A stretch of 64,000 nt of DNA from CALRQJ02 sp943370285 (GCA_943370285.1 CALRQJ020000017.1:1-64000); one strand, 5' to 3'; shown: positions 46,971 through 54,899, numbered from the stretch's first letter. A program made the numbers and translations. The notes: generated by a model not told the origin, from the letters alone.

Positions 46971-47286
46971 CCCGAACGGATAGTAATGGGTTTCTTCTAC
47001 TAGTGGGCCACGGGTATGGGTTACCTGAAGGTTATCAAAGAACCTGCCTACCGGCAGGCAGGCGCTGCAATGTTTGGTGTTTCATTGCTGCTGTAAATAT
47101 ATAAAAATCCATTGTTGGCAATGCCACGGTTTGTTATAATATGTGTTATAAATTCTTCATTATTACCTACTTGCTCAAAACCGCTATTGTTGCCATCGTT
47201 GGTAATAACCGGTTTAAATAATGCTAGTTGTAAGATTAATGACGGGGTCCCATAGCTGCGCTGCTAAGGCAATTCATGGAGACCCC
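46971..47286 (-). repeat. module G leader with hairpin
   Basis: Hairpin at 47244-47286 (GGGGTCTCCATG..ATGGGACCCC on the minus strand), then LILQLALFKPVITNDGNNSG into the common core. The palindrome at 47044-47063 breaks the frame. 47287-47415 shows nothing. Confidence 0.85.
47044..47063. repeat. 20-bp palindrome inserted in RHS core (G)
   Basis: Same sequence and same insertion point as at 36876. Confidence 0.85.
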
Positions 47287-47415
47287 AGCAAGACAAGGCC
47301 AACAAGCTATTCTTCCTTGTTAAGTAGTTGCATTAATTTACCGTTTTGATTTTTGCATTTTTAGGTAGTGGTTGAGATGGTCTTAAAATACAAAAGTTCT
47401 TGAGAGGCACTTTGG

Positions 47416-48093
47416 CTAAATTTTTATACTCAGTTTTTTTATGACACTATCAATTTTATCCTTTATCTCTACTTGATATCCTTTATTATTATTTTTCAAA
47501 AAATTCAAATCTTCCTGCCTACCTATATAGGTAAATGCATCTGAAACTTGCAATGGGAACATTTTAAATAACTTCCTTAAAAAAGCGCTTGCTTTTTCAT
47601 AAGAAAAATATTTAATCGCTGCATAAATTAGCATTTCACATTCTTTGCCCAGATTATCAGAAGTGAGTTTTTTATCTAACCAATTTGTGATATTTTCAAC
47701 TTGTGCACTGGCAATAGTATTGCCAATAGCCCATTTTAAACTGAACGAACTATTCGCATCATCAAAAAGATGGATTAATAAAGCTCCATCAAAAGGTTTT
47801 TCAGCAATAGCTAAACCTCTTATCAGCATTTCTTGAGAATTATACGTATTGTCAATTTTAGGTATCCATTTTAATAACAATGCTGCGAGTTTGACATTAA
47901 CCTTTTTCAACTTCAATAAGTCACTGGCACTTTCTATTTCAGGAAACCCTTCTGCATGCAAATCATTAATAAAAGGAGTTTCAATAAGTTTTATTTCAGC
48001 CAGTTTCTTTTGCATGTTTTCTTTATTCTGCAACTGCTTTTCATTATATTCCGAATTTCGTTCAAGTTGTTTTATTAAATCACTTGCTTTCAT
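47416..48093 (-). CDS. probable immunity protein, module H (helical repeat type)
   Basis: 225 residues, soluble and mostly helical, in a pattern like HEAT-type repeats (KWIPKIDNTYNSQEMLIRGL, IAEKPFDGALLIHLFDDANS). The N-terminal LIKQLERNSEYNEKQLQNKE is a coiled coil. It begins 12 bp past the module H toxin stop. A cytoplasmic partner fits a nuclease toxin. Confidence 0.65.
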   Translation of the reverse strand: MKASDLIKQLERNSEYNEKQLQNKENMQKKLAEIKLIETPFINDLHAEGFPEIESASDLLKLKKVNVKLAALLLKWIPKIDNTYNSQEMLIRGLAIAEKPFDGALLIHLFDDANSSFSLKWAIGNTIASAQVENITNWLDKKLTSDNLGKECEMLIYAAIKYFSYEKASAFLRKLFKMFPLQVSDAFTYIGRQEDLNFLKNNNKGYQVEIKDKIDSVIKKLSIKI

Positions 48094-48105
48094 AGCTAAT
48101 CAATT

Positions 48106-49095
48106 TTATAGAACTGGTAAAAGTTTTAACGTAATATTTCCTAGTGTAACTTGTTGTTGCAACGGTTTGGTTAACTGTGTCGAAGGTCTTACGTGTAATT
48201 CGAAGTTTAATCCCTGCTGTTGCGAATATTGCAAGTAATCTCTTATTTGATTTGTTAGAGATTGTTTCGATACATTCTTAACTTCAGATAAAGTAGTATT
48301 TGTCAGCCCATCGGGCACTCTATATTTTGCTGTACCTGTTAGGGATGGTATTCGGGTTGTATTTTGTTCAATGCCTGCTGCTGCCATACCTTCTCTGCCT
48401 AACTGTCCTGCTGTCTTTGTAGCATTTGTAATTTCTACTGCTCCAGCACCTTTCACTCCTGCACCTAATCCTTTTGTTCCTACCACCACTGTAGCAACAT
48501 CGGTAACTGCTTCACTAATTACTGTCGCTTTTTCAAAACCAGTACCATTTTGCAACGTATTTACTTTACCTGCTACACCAATAGCCATATTGGCTATTCC
48601 TTCTGGTGTATTCATATTAAGCAAAGCTTTTCCTGTCTCAATTGGATGTGCTATTGTATTACCAACTCCTGCAATGGTTTTTTCTATAGATTTTCCAACA
48701 CCAACAACAGCTCCTATTGTTTTAGATGTATTGCTGTTAGGGTCAGTTGTAACTTTCTTGGCTGCCCATTGCATTATATCATTGATAAATGCAGGTTCTA
48801 ATCCATCAACATCTACAGCAATTGTAGGTTGGTTTCCTGCAAACTGAAAAGGAGTGTAATAAGGATAATCAGAGGCAAGAGGGTCAACAGAATGGAAGCG
48901 TCCTAACTGCGGGTCAAAATTATTTCTAAAGCCATACTCAAACCAGTCAAGGTCTAAGTCCTCATTTAATTCTTTACCATTAAACTTTATATCATTATCT
49001 AATGACCCTCCAGCCCTTGAAGATATCCCCGCCATTGACAACCCGAACGGATAGTAATGCGTTTCTTCTACTAGTGGGCCACGAGTGTGAGTCAC
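48106..49095 (-). CDS. RHS tip toxin, module H: REase-7-like nuclease
   Basis: 329 residues. Core: THTRGPLVEETHYYPFGLSM, FEYGFRNNFDPQLGRFHSVD, junction VDVDGLEPAF. A Gly/Ala-rich pre-toxin region follows (about 110-225). The C-terminal 75 residues match the Tox-REase-7 pattern: TAKYRVPDGLTNTTLSEVKN (an Asp and the ExK element of the nuclease fold), LTNQIRDYLQYSQQQGL, FELHVRPSTQL. It should cut nucleic acid in the target cytoplasm. The frame is open upstream because this leader has no palindrome, but the listed start is GTG. Confidence 0.8.
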   Translation of the reverse strand: MTHTRGPLVEETHYYPFGLSMAGISSRAGGSLDNDIKFNGKELNEDLDLDWFEYGFRNNFDPQLGRFHSVDPLASDYPYYTPFQFAGNQPTIAVDVDGLEPAFINDIMQWAAKKVTTDPNSNTSKTIGAVVGVGKSIEKTIAGVGNTIAHPIETGKALLNMNTPEGIANMAIGVAGKVNTLQNGTGFEKATVISEAVTDVATVVVGTKGLGAGVKGAGAVEITNATKTAGQLGREGMAAAGIEQNTTRIPSLTGTAKYRVPDGLTNTTLSEVKNVSKQSLTNQIRDYLQYSQQQGLNFELHVRPSTQLTKPLQQQVTLGNITLKLLPVL

Positions 49096-49337
49096 CTGAA
49101 GGTTATCAAAGAACGCTGCAATATTGGGTGTTTCATTGCTGGTGTAAATATATAAAAATCCATTGGTCGTTATGGCACGGTTGGTGATAATATGTGTTAA
49201 AAATTGTTCATTATTTCCTACTTGCTCAAAGCCGCTGTTGTTGCCATCGTTGGTAATAACGGGTTTAAATAATGATAGTTGTAAGTTAAATGCCGGGGTC
49301 CCATAGCTCTGCCACTAAGGCTGTGCGTAGAGACCCC
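49096..49337 (-). repeat. module H leader with hairpin, no palindrome
   Basis: Hairpin at 49295-49337, then the common core segment uninterrupted (NNSGFEQVGNNEQFLTH .. ETPNIAAFFDNLQVTH), so the full leader is in frame with the module. Confidence 0.85.
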
Positions 49338-49386
49338 AGCAGGACAAAGGCATCTATTTATCTGCTCTGTTTAAAGCTTATATGAT

Positions 49387-49722
49387 ATGACTTTCGGTAA
49401 AAGATTGAGTGAGGTTCGTAAACAAAAAAAGATAAGCCAGGATGAACTGGCTAAGGCCATAGGTACGATCTCTGTAACGGTTGGCAGATATGAACGTGAT
49501 GAAGTAAAACCTTCTATTGAAGTGGCTGCAAAAATTGCGGATGCCCTGGAAGTGTCGTTAGATTACCTGTCTGGCAATAGCAACCAACTACTGGAAAAAA
49601 ATATTGTAAAGCGGATCACTGATATACAAAACTTACCTGCTGAAGATAAAGCTCATTTATTCGCTCTCATGAATGCTTTCCTTAGAGATGATCATAAAGC
49701 AAAAAAAGCTTACGCTCAATAA
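49387..49722 (+). CDS. XRE-family helix-turn-helix regulator
   Basis: 111-residue DNA-binding protein. The Cro/C1-type HTH is MTFGKRLSEVRKQKKISQDE, then LAKAIGTISVTVGRYERDEV and the family-typical KIADALEVSLDYLSG; the rest (KRITDIQNLPAEDKAHLFAL) is a helical dimerisation region. It is the only plus-strand gene inside the toxin array and sits between the hairpin of module H and the immunity gene of module I. It might control modules, or be a passenger; no operator is visible. Confidence 0.85.
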   Translation: MTFGKRLSEVRKQKKISQDELAKAIGTISVTVGRYERDEVKPSIEVAAKIADALEVSLDYLSGNSNQLLEKNIVKRITDIQNLPAEDKAHLFALMNAFLRDDHKAKKAYAQ

Positions 49723-49723
49723 A

Positions 49724-49753
49724 ACAAAAGCCACTCGAGTGAGTGGCTTTGTT
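49724..49753. terminator. bidirectional terminator
   Basis: AACAAAAGCCACTC / GAGTGGCTTTGTT stem between the convergent XRE gene and module I immunity gene. Confidence 0.8.
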
Positions 49754-49754
49754 A

Positions 49755-50615
49755 TCAGAGATTTCCTAAGATGTAATGATCGAGTCGCATATCATTAGCA
49801 CCGTTAAACTCTCTTCCCTCTGTTTGCACTTCAACATTAAACATAATTCCGTAATCCTTGACTGAGCCATTTTTATAAGGTGAGGAGCGATCATATTCAG
49901 GGCTAAAAATCATTAACCGAGCATAAGTTTTTCCATCTCTACATCTAACAAAAAAACCTTTTTCCTTACCACTCAACTCATATCTATTCACATAACCTAC
50001 TTCGGGTGCTTTAATGATAGCATCCTTTGCTTTATTAAAAATGGGAACTATACCACCTTTTTCAGGTGCGATTAAAGTTTTTGGATAACCTGTTCCAGAA
50101 TATTTTTCAATACCCAAATCAATGCTATCCGATGATTGAGTATTTGTACCATTCAAAAGATTAATTGCGTGGTATGTTCTGGTGATAGATGGATTCATAT
50201 TATAATCCCTTGTAAAGACAGCTATTTGACCTAAATCTTTTAATATTCCAGTGGCTGTATTCCGACTCAACCTAAGATCTATATCGGAAGTCTTACTTAA
50301 ATCCTTTATTTCTGTTACAGCAGGATGGTAGTTTCGAGCTACACTACCTATATCAACTTTAAACGCTTCTTCAAACTTTGCTTCAAAGCGACCTTCACTA
50401 TTTGTTGTAGTATCAACTTTGTCATATGTTTCTTCTTCTCCCACCCTTCGCCAACCAAGTAAAGTAACACGGGCATTAGAAATGGGGTTACCTGTGAGGC
50501 TATCCAAGACTACACCCTTGACTAAAATGTCTTTAGTGATGTTGTTGCTACTATTACAAGATATAAAACCTATTGCCAAAACAATTATTGATATTGATAT
50601 GATGTGTTGTTTCAT
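49755..50615 (-). CDS. lipoprotein, probable immunity of module I
   Basis: 286 residues with a lipoprotein signal (IISISIIVLAIGFISC). A carboxypeptidase-regulatory-like beta sandwich follows (VLDSLTGNPISNARVTLLGW, TTTNSEGRFEAKFEEAF). The C-terminal half is unassigned. It starts 3 bp past the module I toxin stop. A periplasm-facing lipoprotein fits a lipase toxin that attacks envelope lipids. Confidence 0.72.
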   Translation of the reverse strand: MKQHIISISIIVLAIGFISCNSSNNITKDILVKGVVLDSLTGNPISNARVTLLGWRRVGEEETYDKVDTTTNSEGRFEAKFEEAFKVDIGSVARNYHPAVTEIKDLSKTSDIDLRLSRNTATGILKDLGQIAVFTRDYNMNPSITRTYHAINLLNGTNTQSSDSIDLGIEKYSGTGYPKTLIAPEKGGIVPIFNKAKDAIIKAPEVGYVNRYELSGKEKGFFVRCRDGKTYARLMIFSPEYDRSSPYKNGSVKDYGIMFNVEVQTEGREFNGANDMRLDHYILGNL

Positions 50616-50618
50616 AGG

Positions 50619-51614
50619 TTAATTCTTCTTTTTGGCTGGGATTTCTTCAATAGGTTTTCCGTTCATTACCTGTTCTATCATTTTATTTACATGTGGCTGT
50701 GCTTTTTCAGGTATATTACCATGGGTAATATTATCATCAACTGCACGGTAATTACGAACATTAGTTTTCTTCGAGTCTTTAGCTCGTTTAGCATTTCCAT
50801 TAGAACCAGGTGAGTTTGATGTTCCCGCATTTGACTTTTTACCATCAGAACTTTCAGAGTTTTGTCCACCCGATGATTTTCCAGAGTCGTTAGTTTGATA
50901 AATGTTTACTGCATCCTTAACATTATCCGGGATTACATTATCTACTGTGCTATTTTGTAAAAATCCATCTGAAGCATCAACAGTTACCAACAAATCAACA
51001 GTTATACCTTCATCTTTAAGAGCTTTCGCTAACTCTACTGCAAAGTCGCCTCCATAGCTATAACCATAAATTATAAGCTTTTCTCCTGCTGTGTAATTAT
51101 CCTTAATAAAGCTTAAGGCATTACTTACAGAACTTCCTGATGTCGCACCAGATGCAATAACTCTCGTATCTAAATCAATACCATTTTCCTGAGCAAATTT
51201 TTGTGCCTCTCGAACCACCCTCCCTGTAGAAGCTGCATCTTTTGAATTGGGATCAATCGTTTTTCCACCTCCTTCAAAACCTCCGGTAAATGCAACTATT
51301 ACATCTTCGCCATCAGGGTCAATGTAAATAATCGGATTATTTAAGGCGTACGTGTATGGAGAGTACGAATTCCATTTATCAGCCTTCGGATCTTGTGTAT
51401 GCCACCTTCCAATCTGGTTATCATACATCCTCGCTCCATAATCCAACCATTCCAATCCACTACCATCAGAGAACTCTTCCCGTTGTTCTTCTTTGCCGTT
51501 GTATTTTAAAGATTGCTTAGGCTTGCCCGCTGCTTTACTGCTAATCCCATTCATCGTCAATCCGAACGGATAGTAATGTGTTTCTTCTACTAGTGGACCA
51601 CGGGTGTGAGTCAC
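50619..51614 (-). CDS. RHS tip toxin, module I: alpha/beta hydrolase (lipase-like)
   Basis: 331 residues. Core: THTRGPLVEETHYYPFGLTM, YGARMYDNQIGRWHTQDPKA, junction YIDPDGEDVI. The tip opens with VIVAFTGGFEGGG, typical of an oxyanion-hole strand. It has the nucleophile elbow KLIIYGYSYGGDFAVELAKA (GxSxG), a likely acid in LLVTVDASDGF and a late His in ITHGNIPEKAQPH. Between them is a Ser/Gly/Asn-rich low-complexity linker (residues 240-285). A phospholipase or lipase acting on membranes is the best reading. The palindrome upstream breaks its link to the leader. Confidence 0.78.
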   Translation of the reverse strand: MTHTRGPLVEETHYYPFGLTMNGISSKAAGKPKQSLKYNGKEEQREEFSDGSGLEWLDYGARMYDNQIGRWHTQDPKADKWNSYSPYTYALNNPIIYIDPDGEDVIVAFTGGFEGGGKTIDPNSKDAASTGRVVREAQKFAQENGIDLDTRVIASGATSGSSVSNALSFIKDNYTAGEKLIIYGYSYGGDFAVELAKALKDEGITVDLLVTVDASDGFLQNSTVDNVIPDNVKDAVNIYQTNDSGKSSGGQNSESSDGKKSNAGTSNSPGSNGNAKRAKDSKKTNVRNYRAVDDNITHGNIPEKAQPHVNKMIEQVMNGKPIEEIPAKKKN

Positions 51615-51873
51615 TTGAAGGTTATCAAAGAACCTGCCTACCGGCAGGCAGGCGCTGCAATATTGGGTGTTTCATTGCTGGTGTAAATATATAAAAATCC
51701 ATTGGTGGTAATGGCACGGTTCGTTATAATATGTGTTAAAAATTCTTCATTATTACCTACTTGCTCAAAGCCGCTGTTGCCATCGTTGGTGATAACCGGT
51801 TTAATTAATGGTAGTTGAAAGTTTAATGCCGGGGTCCCATAGCTGTGCTGCTAAGGCAATTCATGGAGACCCC
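51615..51873 (-). repeat. module I leader with hairpin
   Basis: Hairpin at 51831-51873, then the common core; here one codon is lost (GATGGCAACAGCGGC instead of GATGGCAACAACAGCGGC). The palindrome at 51634-51653 breaks the frame. Confidence 0.85.
51634..51653. repeat. 20-bp palindrome inserted in RHS core (I)
   Basis: Same sequence and same insertion point as at 36876. Confidence 0.85.
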
Positions 51874-51929
51874 AGCAAGACTAAACTAACACCTGTTCAA
51901 TTGCTCTAATTATAATTTACCTCTATTTG

Positions 51930-52472
51930 CTACTTAATCGTTAAGGATTCCAGAATAAATAACGCTTTCTCTTTAGCTACATGTTCTTCGTGTTCAGTAA
52001 TTTTTAGTTCGATATCAACATATTTCTTAGCAGGGAAAATAAAAAATATATTTGCTAAAAATACATTATTATTTTTAAGTTCGTCATAATAAGACGTACT
52101 CATTATACTTGCAGAATATCCATTAATTAATTTTAGTTCCTCATAAATTTGAGCATCTGGATTTTTAGAAAATGATGCTAATTTAGCTTTAACAACTTTC
52201 CGTGTTTCTTCAAAATTTTTATCCCAACTAGGATAAACACTATAATCATCAACCCTAATCAATATAAAACTTGATGTGTCAGGGGTGAAAATCTTGGCAT
52301 TAAAATAGATAGCAGGATTATAATATTCAACAGTATCAGATTTAGTCCAGCTAGTAGGCAATTGCAGTTTTATACTGTCATTTAAAAAAGTCTTATGTGC
52401 ATAATCATCCATAGCATACTTCAAATTATTTTGACAAGACAGTAATAATAATATAAAAAGGGGCTTTTTCAT
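51930..52472 (-). CDS. lipoprotein, probable immunity of module J
   Basis: 180 residues. A short lipoprotein signal (MKKPLFILLLLSC) is followed by LQLPTSWTKSDTVEYYNPAI and a helical end. It lies 11 bp past the module J toxin stop. No family recognised beyond a PsbP-like flavour. Periplasmic location is inferred from the lipobox. Confidence 0.68.
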   Translation of the reverse strand: MKKPLFILLLLSCQNNLKYAMDDYAHKTFLNDSIKLQLPTSWTKSDTVEYYNPAIYFNAKIFTPDTSSFILIRVDDYSVYPSWDKNFEETRKVVKAKLASFSKNPDAQIYEELKLINGYSASIMSTSYYDELKNNNVFLANIFFIFPAKKYVDIELKITEHEEHVAKEKALFILESLTIK

Positions 52473-52483
52473 GTTAGGTGGGC

Positions 52484-53479
52484 TTACTCTTGAGTTGTTA
52501 AATTAGGTGTTGAAACTGAAGTGCCAAATCTTTTTATAAATGCTTGATGTATTTCGCTTGAAGTTTTCTTATATGGGTATAATGATCCATGAGTAACAGT
52601 ATTTGCAGATGAATTTATGTAATCATCAAGTTTTTTGCCATTGAATTGAATACCGTTATAAAGCGTTTGACCGCTTGCCATAATATTTTCATAAACATAT
52701 TTACCATTTGCATCTGTTGTTATACGAGGCCCGTCATCTTTCATATCTGCCATATGCCCAGCAGCGTGATTAATGATAAATGCCATTGTTTCTTCCATTG
52801 AACTTTTATAGTCTTTTGAAGTAGTTTCTCTTACAACATTTGTCTCAATTGCTGTTATGTTATTTCCCCCATCTTTTTTATAACTTGGGTCTTGTGTTGA
52901 TTCAGGATTTGTAAATGTTCCAAATGTTGAGTTTTGCAATTTGGCGGCAAACTCTGAATTAAAGCTTTTAACTGCCTTTATCACATTATCTTTCTTACCA
53001 ACAACAGCTACCCCATCAGTCGTAGCAAGGCTTTTATATTTGGCTTTATCCAATTTCCCTTTTAAAATATGCACTCGAGTCTCTAAATCATTCTTTTTAA
53101 AATTTCGATTAGCAGCATTTCTGATTTTACGCAATTCAGCAATACTTATGGAATTATCGACAGCGTATAAATAAATTGTATTTTCTCTTCCATCTGGATC
53201 AACAAAGATTATTGGGGCATTAAATGCATATGAGTATGGCGTTATACTTTGATATTTTTCACACAGAGGATCTAACACATGCCATCTTCCAATTTGCCCA
53301 TCATACATCCTCGCACCATAATCTATCCACTCTAATCCACTTCCATCAGAGAGCTCTTGTCTTTGCTCTTCTTTGCCGTTGTATTTTAAAGATTGCTTCA
53401 CGTTGTTCGCAATGACGGCGGCTTTTGAACTTATCCCCGCCATTGTCAACCCGAACGGGTAATAACCAAATCGTCGCAA
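52484..53479 (-). CDS. RHS tip toxin, module J; core truncated at its 5' end
   Basis: 331 residues, of which only the last part is RHS: homology starts abruptly at YYPFGLTMAGISSKA near 53465, so the THTRGP segment and leader are missing. An in-frame palindrome adds VIANNVKQSLKY. Junction: IFVDPDGREN. The tip contains FIINHAAGHMADMKDDG, which has the spacing of a metal site (HxxxH) but not the catalytic Glu of HExxH. The tip therefore may be a different hydrolase or an inactive one. The partner is a lipoprotein. Confidence 0.68.
   Translation of the reverse strand: MRRFGYYPFGLTMAGISSKAAVIANNVKQSLKYNGKEEQRQELSDGSGLEWIDYGARMYDGQIGRWHVLDPLCEKYQSITPYSYAFNAPIIFVDPDGRENTIYLYAVDNSISIAELRKIRNAANRNFKKNDLETRVHILKGKLDKAKYKSLATTDGVAVVGKKDNVIKAVKSFNSEFAAKLQNSTFGTFTNPESTQDPSYKKDGGNNITAIETNVVRETTSKDYKSSMEETMAFIINHAAGHMADMKDDGPRITTDANGKYVYENIMASGQTLYNGIQFNGKKLDDYINSSANTVTHGSLYPYKKTSSEIHQAFIKRFGTSVSTPNLTTQE
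53391..53416. repeat. in-frame imperfect palindrome in RHS core (J)
   Basis: ATTGC..GCAAT arms, versus ATTCC..GGAAT in modules C and G, at the same core position. Both arms changed together, keeping the pairing. Confidence 0.75.
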
Positions 53480-53576
53480 CTATAAGCTAGGCCAAGCATT
53501 CAAAGAACAGACGATGTTATAAAAATAGACTAATATGCCTAATTTGTAGCTTTTTAAACAGTGTTTTTATCATTTT

Positions 53577-54644
53577 TTAGCCTTCGCCCTGATTAAGTTG
53601 TAATAGCTTAATATGGGCATTTTTTACAGCACTGTTTAAATACTCTTGCACTAAACCTACATACTTATAAAACTCCTTACTACCCGGTGCATGGCCCGAT
53701 ATTCGCCTCACTGCAGTTTCATCCACACCCAGTAACAGTAGGGTAGTAATAGCTGTTCTTCGCATAGTATGTGCCGTAATATGCTCGTAAAAACAAAAAG
53801 ACTGTCCTTTTGCATTTTTAAGCTCAAAAGGTTCACCTTGTCTATGCCTTATTTTGGGTAAAACATGATTCCAACCAGCTTTTTGTATCAGTTGCTTAAC
53901 CTGCTTATTTAGGTTCACCGAGGATAGTCTAGGCAATACATAAATGCCTGCTTTGCGTTTATATTTAGTATAAATGGCAATAGCATATTCAGGTAACGGT
54001 ATAGTTACAATGGTGCTTGTTTTTTGAGTATGTAAGGATAAACTCACTCCCTCAGTATTAAACTGTACATTATCTTTCTTTAAACGCATTAAATCTTGTT
54101 GGCGAAGCCCGACAGTGCAACCAAATACAAAAATATCTTTGGTACGTTGTAGGGCCTTGCTTAATGACTGCTCAAATACCTTATTGGTAATTAAAAAATG
54201 CAGTTGAGCTGGGCTAATCACAACGGGCATAATAGCTGCTGTGGGCACCCTAAATTGTTGATGAAACAAACCCACGGGTAAGCATTTTTCTTTCAGCAAA
54301 TAATTGAAAAATGTTTTAATGATTTTACATACAGAAGCGGTGTATTGATCCAAACACTTTTTGTCTTTGTACAAAAACTGCATAAAAGCTTTAAAAATTC
54401 GTTTCCAATACAGTTTTTCTTTTTGTATTTCTTTTAAGGTGCTTCTGTGTAAAAGAGTTAGCCGTAAAGGTGCTGTTAACCCTTGCTCATAGGCTGCCAA
54501 CAATAAATAAGCACAGCGGTATTGCTCAATAGTACCACTTCTAATTTTTTTACCCGAAGGCATTACACGGCTACCGGTTTTAGAGGCAGTGATAAATTGT
54601 TGAAACGCTGGCAAAAACAGAATCTGTTTAGAGAAGATAGACAT
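53577..54644 (-). CDS. tyrosine recombinase / phage-type integrase
   Basis: 355 residues. The core-binding domain is N-terminal. The catalytic residues are visible in order: Arg181 in FGCTVGLRQQDLMRLKK, His292 and Arg295 in AHTMRRTAITTLL, His318 in RRISGHAPGSK, and Tyr328 (or 326) in EFYKYVGLV. All are intact, so it may be active. It stands at the right-hand edge of the toxin array, beside the point where module J is cut off, and is a candidate for having mobilised or rearranged the array. 53480-53576 shows nothing else. Confidence 0.9.
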   Translation of the reverse strand: MSIFSKQILFLPAFQQFITASKTGSRVMPSGKKIRSGTIEQYRCAYLLLAAYEQGLTAPLRLTLLHRSTLKEIQKEKLYWKRIFKAFMQFLYKDKKCLDQYTASVCKIIKTFFNYLLKEKCLPVGLFHQQFRVPTAAIMPVVISPAQLHFLITNKVFEQSLSKALQRTKDIFVFGCTVGLRQQDLMRLKKDNVQFNTEGVSLSLHTQKTSTIVTIPLPEYAIAIYTKYKRKAGIYVLPRLSSVNLNKQVKQLIQKAGWNHVLPKIRHRQGEPFELKNAKGQSFCFYEHITAHTMRRTAITTLLLLGVDETAVRRISGHAPGSKEFYKYVGLVQEYLNSAVKNAHIKLLQLNQGEG

Positions 54645-54699
54645 AACTAATATAGTTTATAAAAAAGAACGTCCTATTAGCTGGTCTTATTTGACATAG

Positions 54700-54795
54700 A
54701 TCAATTAGGTAAATTTTTGATTTTCCAGTCTAACTCCAAAATATCCATCAAGTCTTGGGCTAATTCATTCGAACTTAGACTATCAAAGGGCACTT
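54700..54795. repeat. flanking repeat, copy 1 (right of the integrase)
   Basis: About 90 bp that matches 56118-56210: minus strand reads VPFDSLSSNELAQDLMDILE then LDWKIKNLPN and stop. The partner reads VPFASNSSKEIIQDLMDILE then LDCKIEQLKT and stop. Both are followed in plus orientation by a strong hairpin. It may be the tail of a lost gene. Confidence 0.6.
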
Positions 54796-54806
54796 GTTAT
54801 TTTCTA

Positions 54807-54852
54807 AAATAACAAACCGCTGTTTTGAAAGAAGACAGCGGTTTTTTTATTT
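54807..54852 (+). terminator. terminator hairpin
   Basis: AAACCGCTGT / ACAGCGGTTT stem followed by TTTTTTATTT on the plus strand. It lies between the repeat and the Fic gene. 54645-54899 contains no gene. Confidence 0.65.
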
Positions 54853-54899
54853 AAATTACACAGGACAATTATTCGATTGCAGTCTCCTATATTTTCTGT

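Noticed and set aside
48371..48847. 158-residue plus-strand frame
   Set aside because: It is the antisense of the Ala/Gly-rich part of the module H toxin, whose frame carries recognisable domains.
35425..51873. Hairpins as integron attC sites
   Set aside because: No RYYYAAC / GTRRRRY core pairs, and the tyrosine recombinase nearby does not look like an integron IntI. Only the general idea of a folded recombination site is kept as a hypothesis.
35193..53479. Regularly recurring repeats as a CRISPR array
   Set aside because: Repeat units are 43-300 bp, more than 1 kb apart, and the intervals are coding. No cas genes are present.
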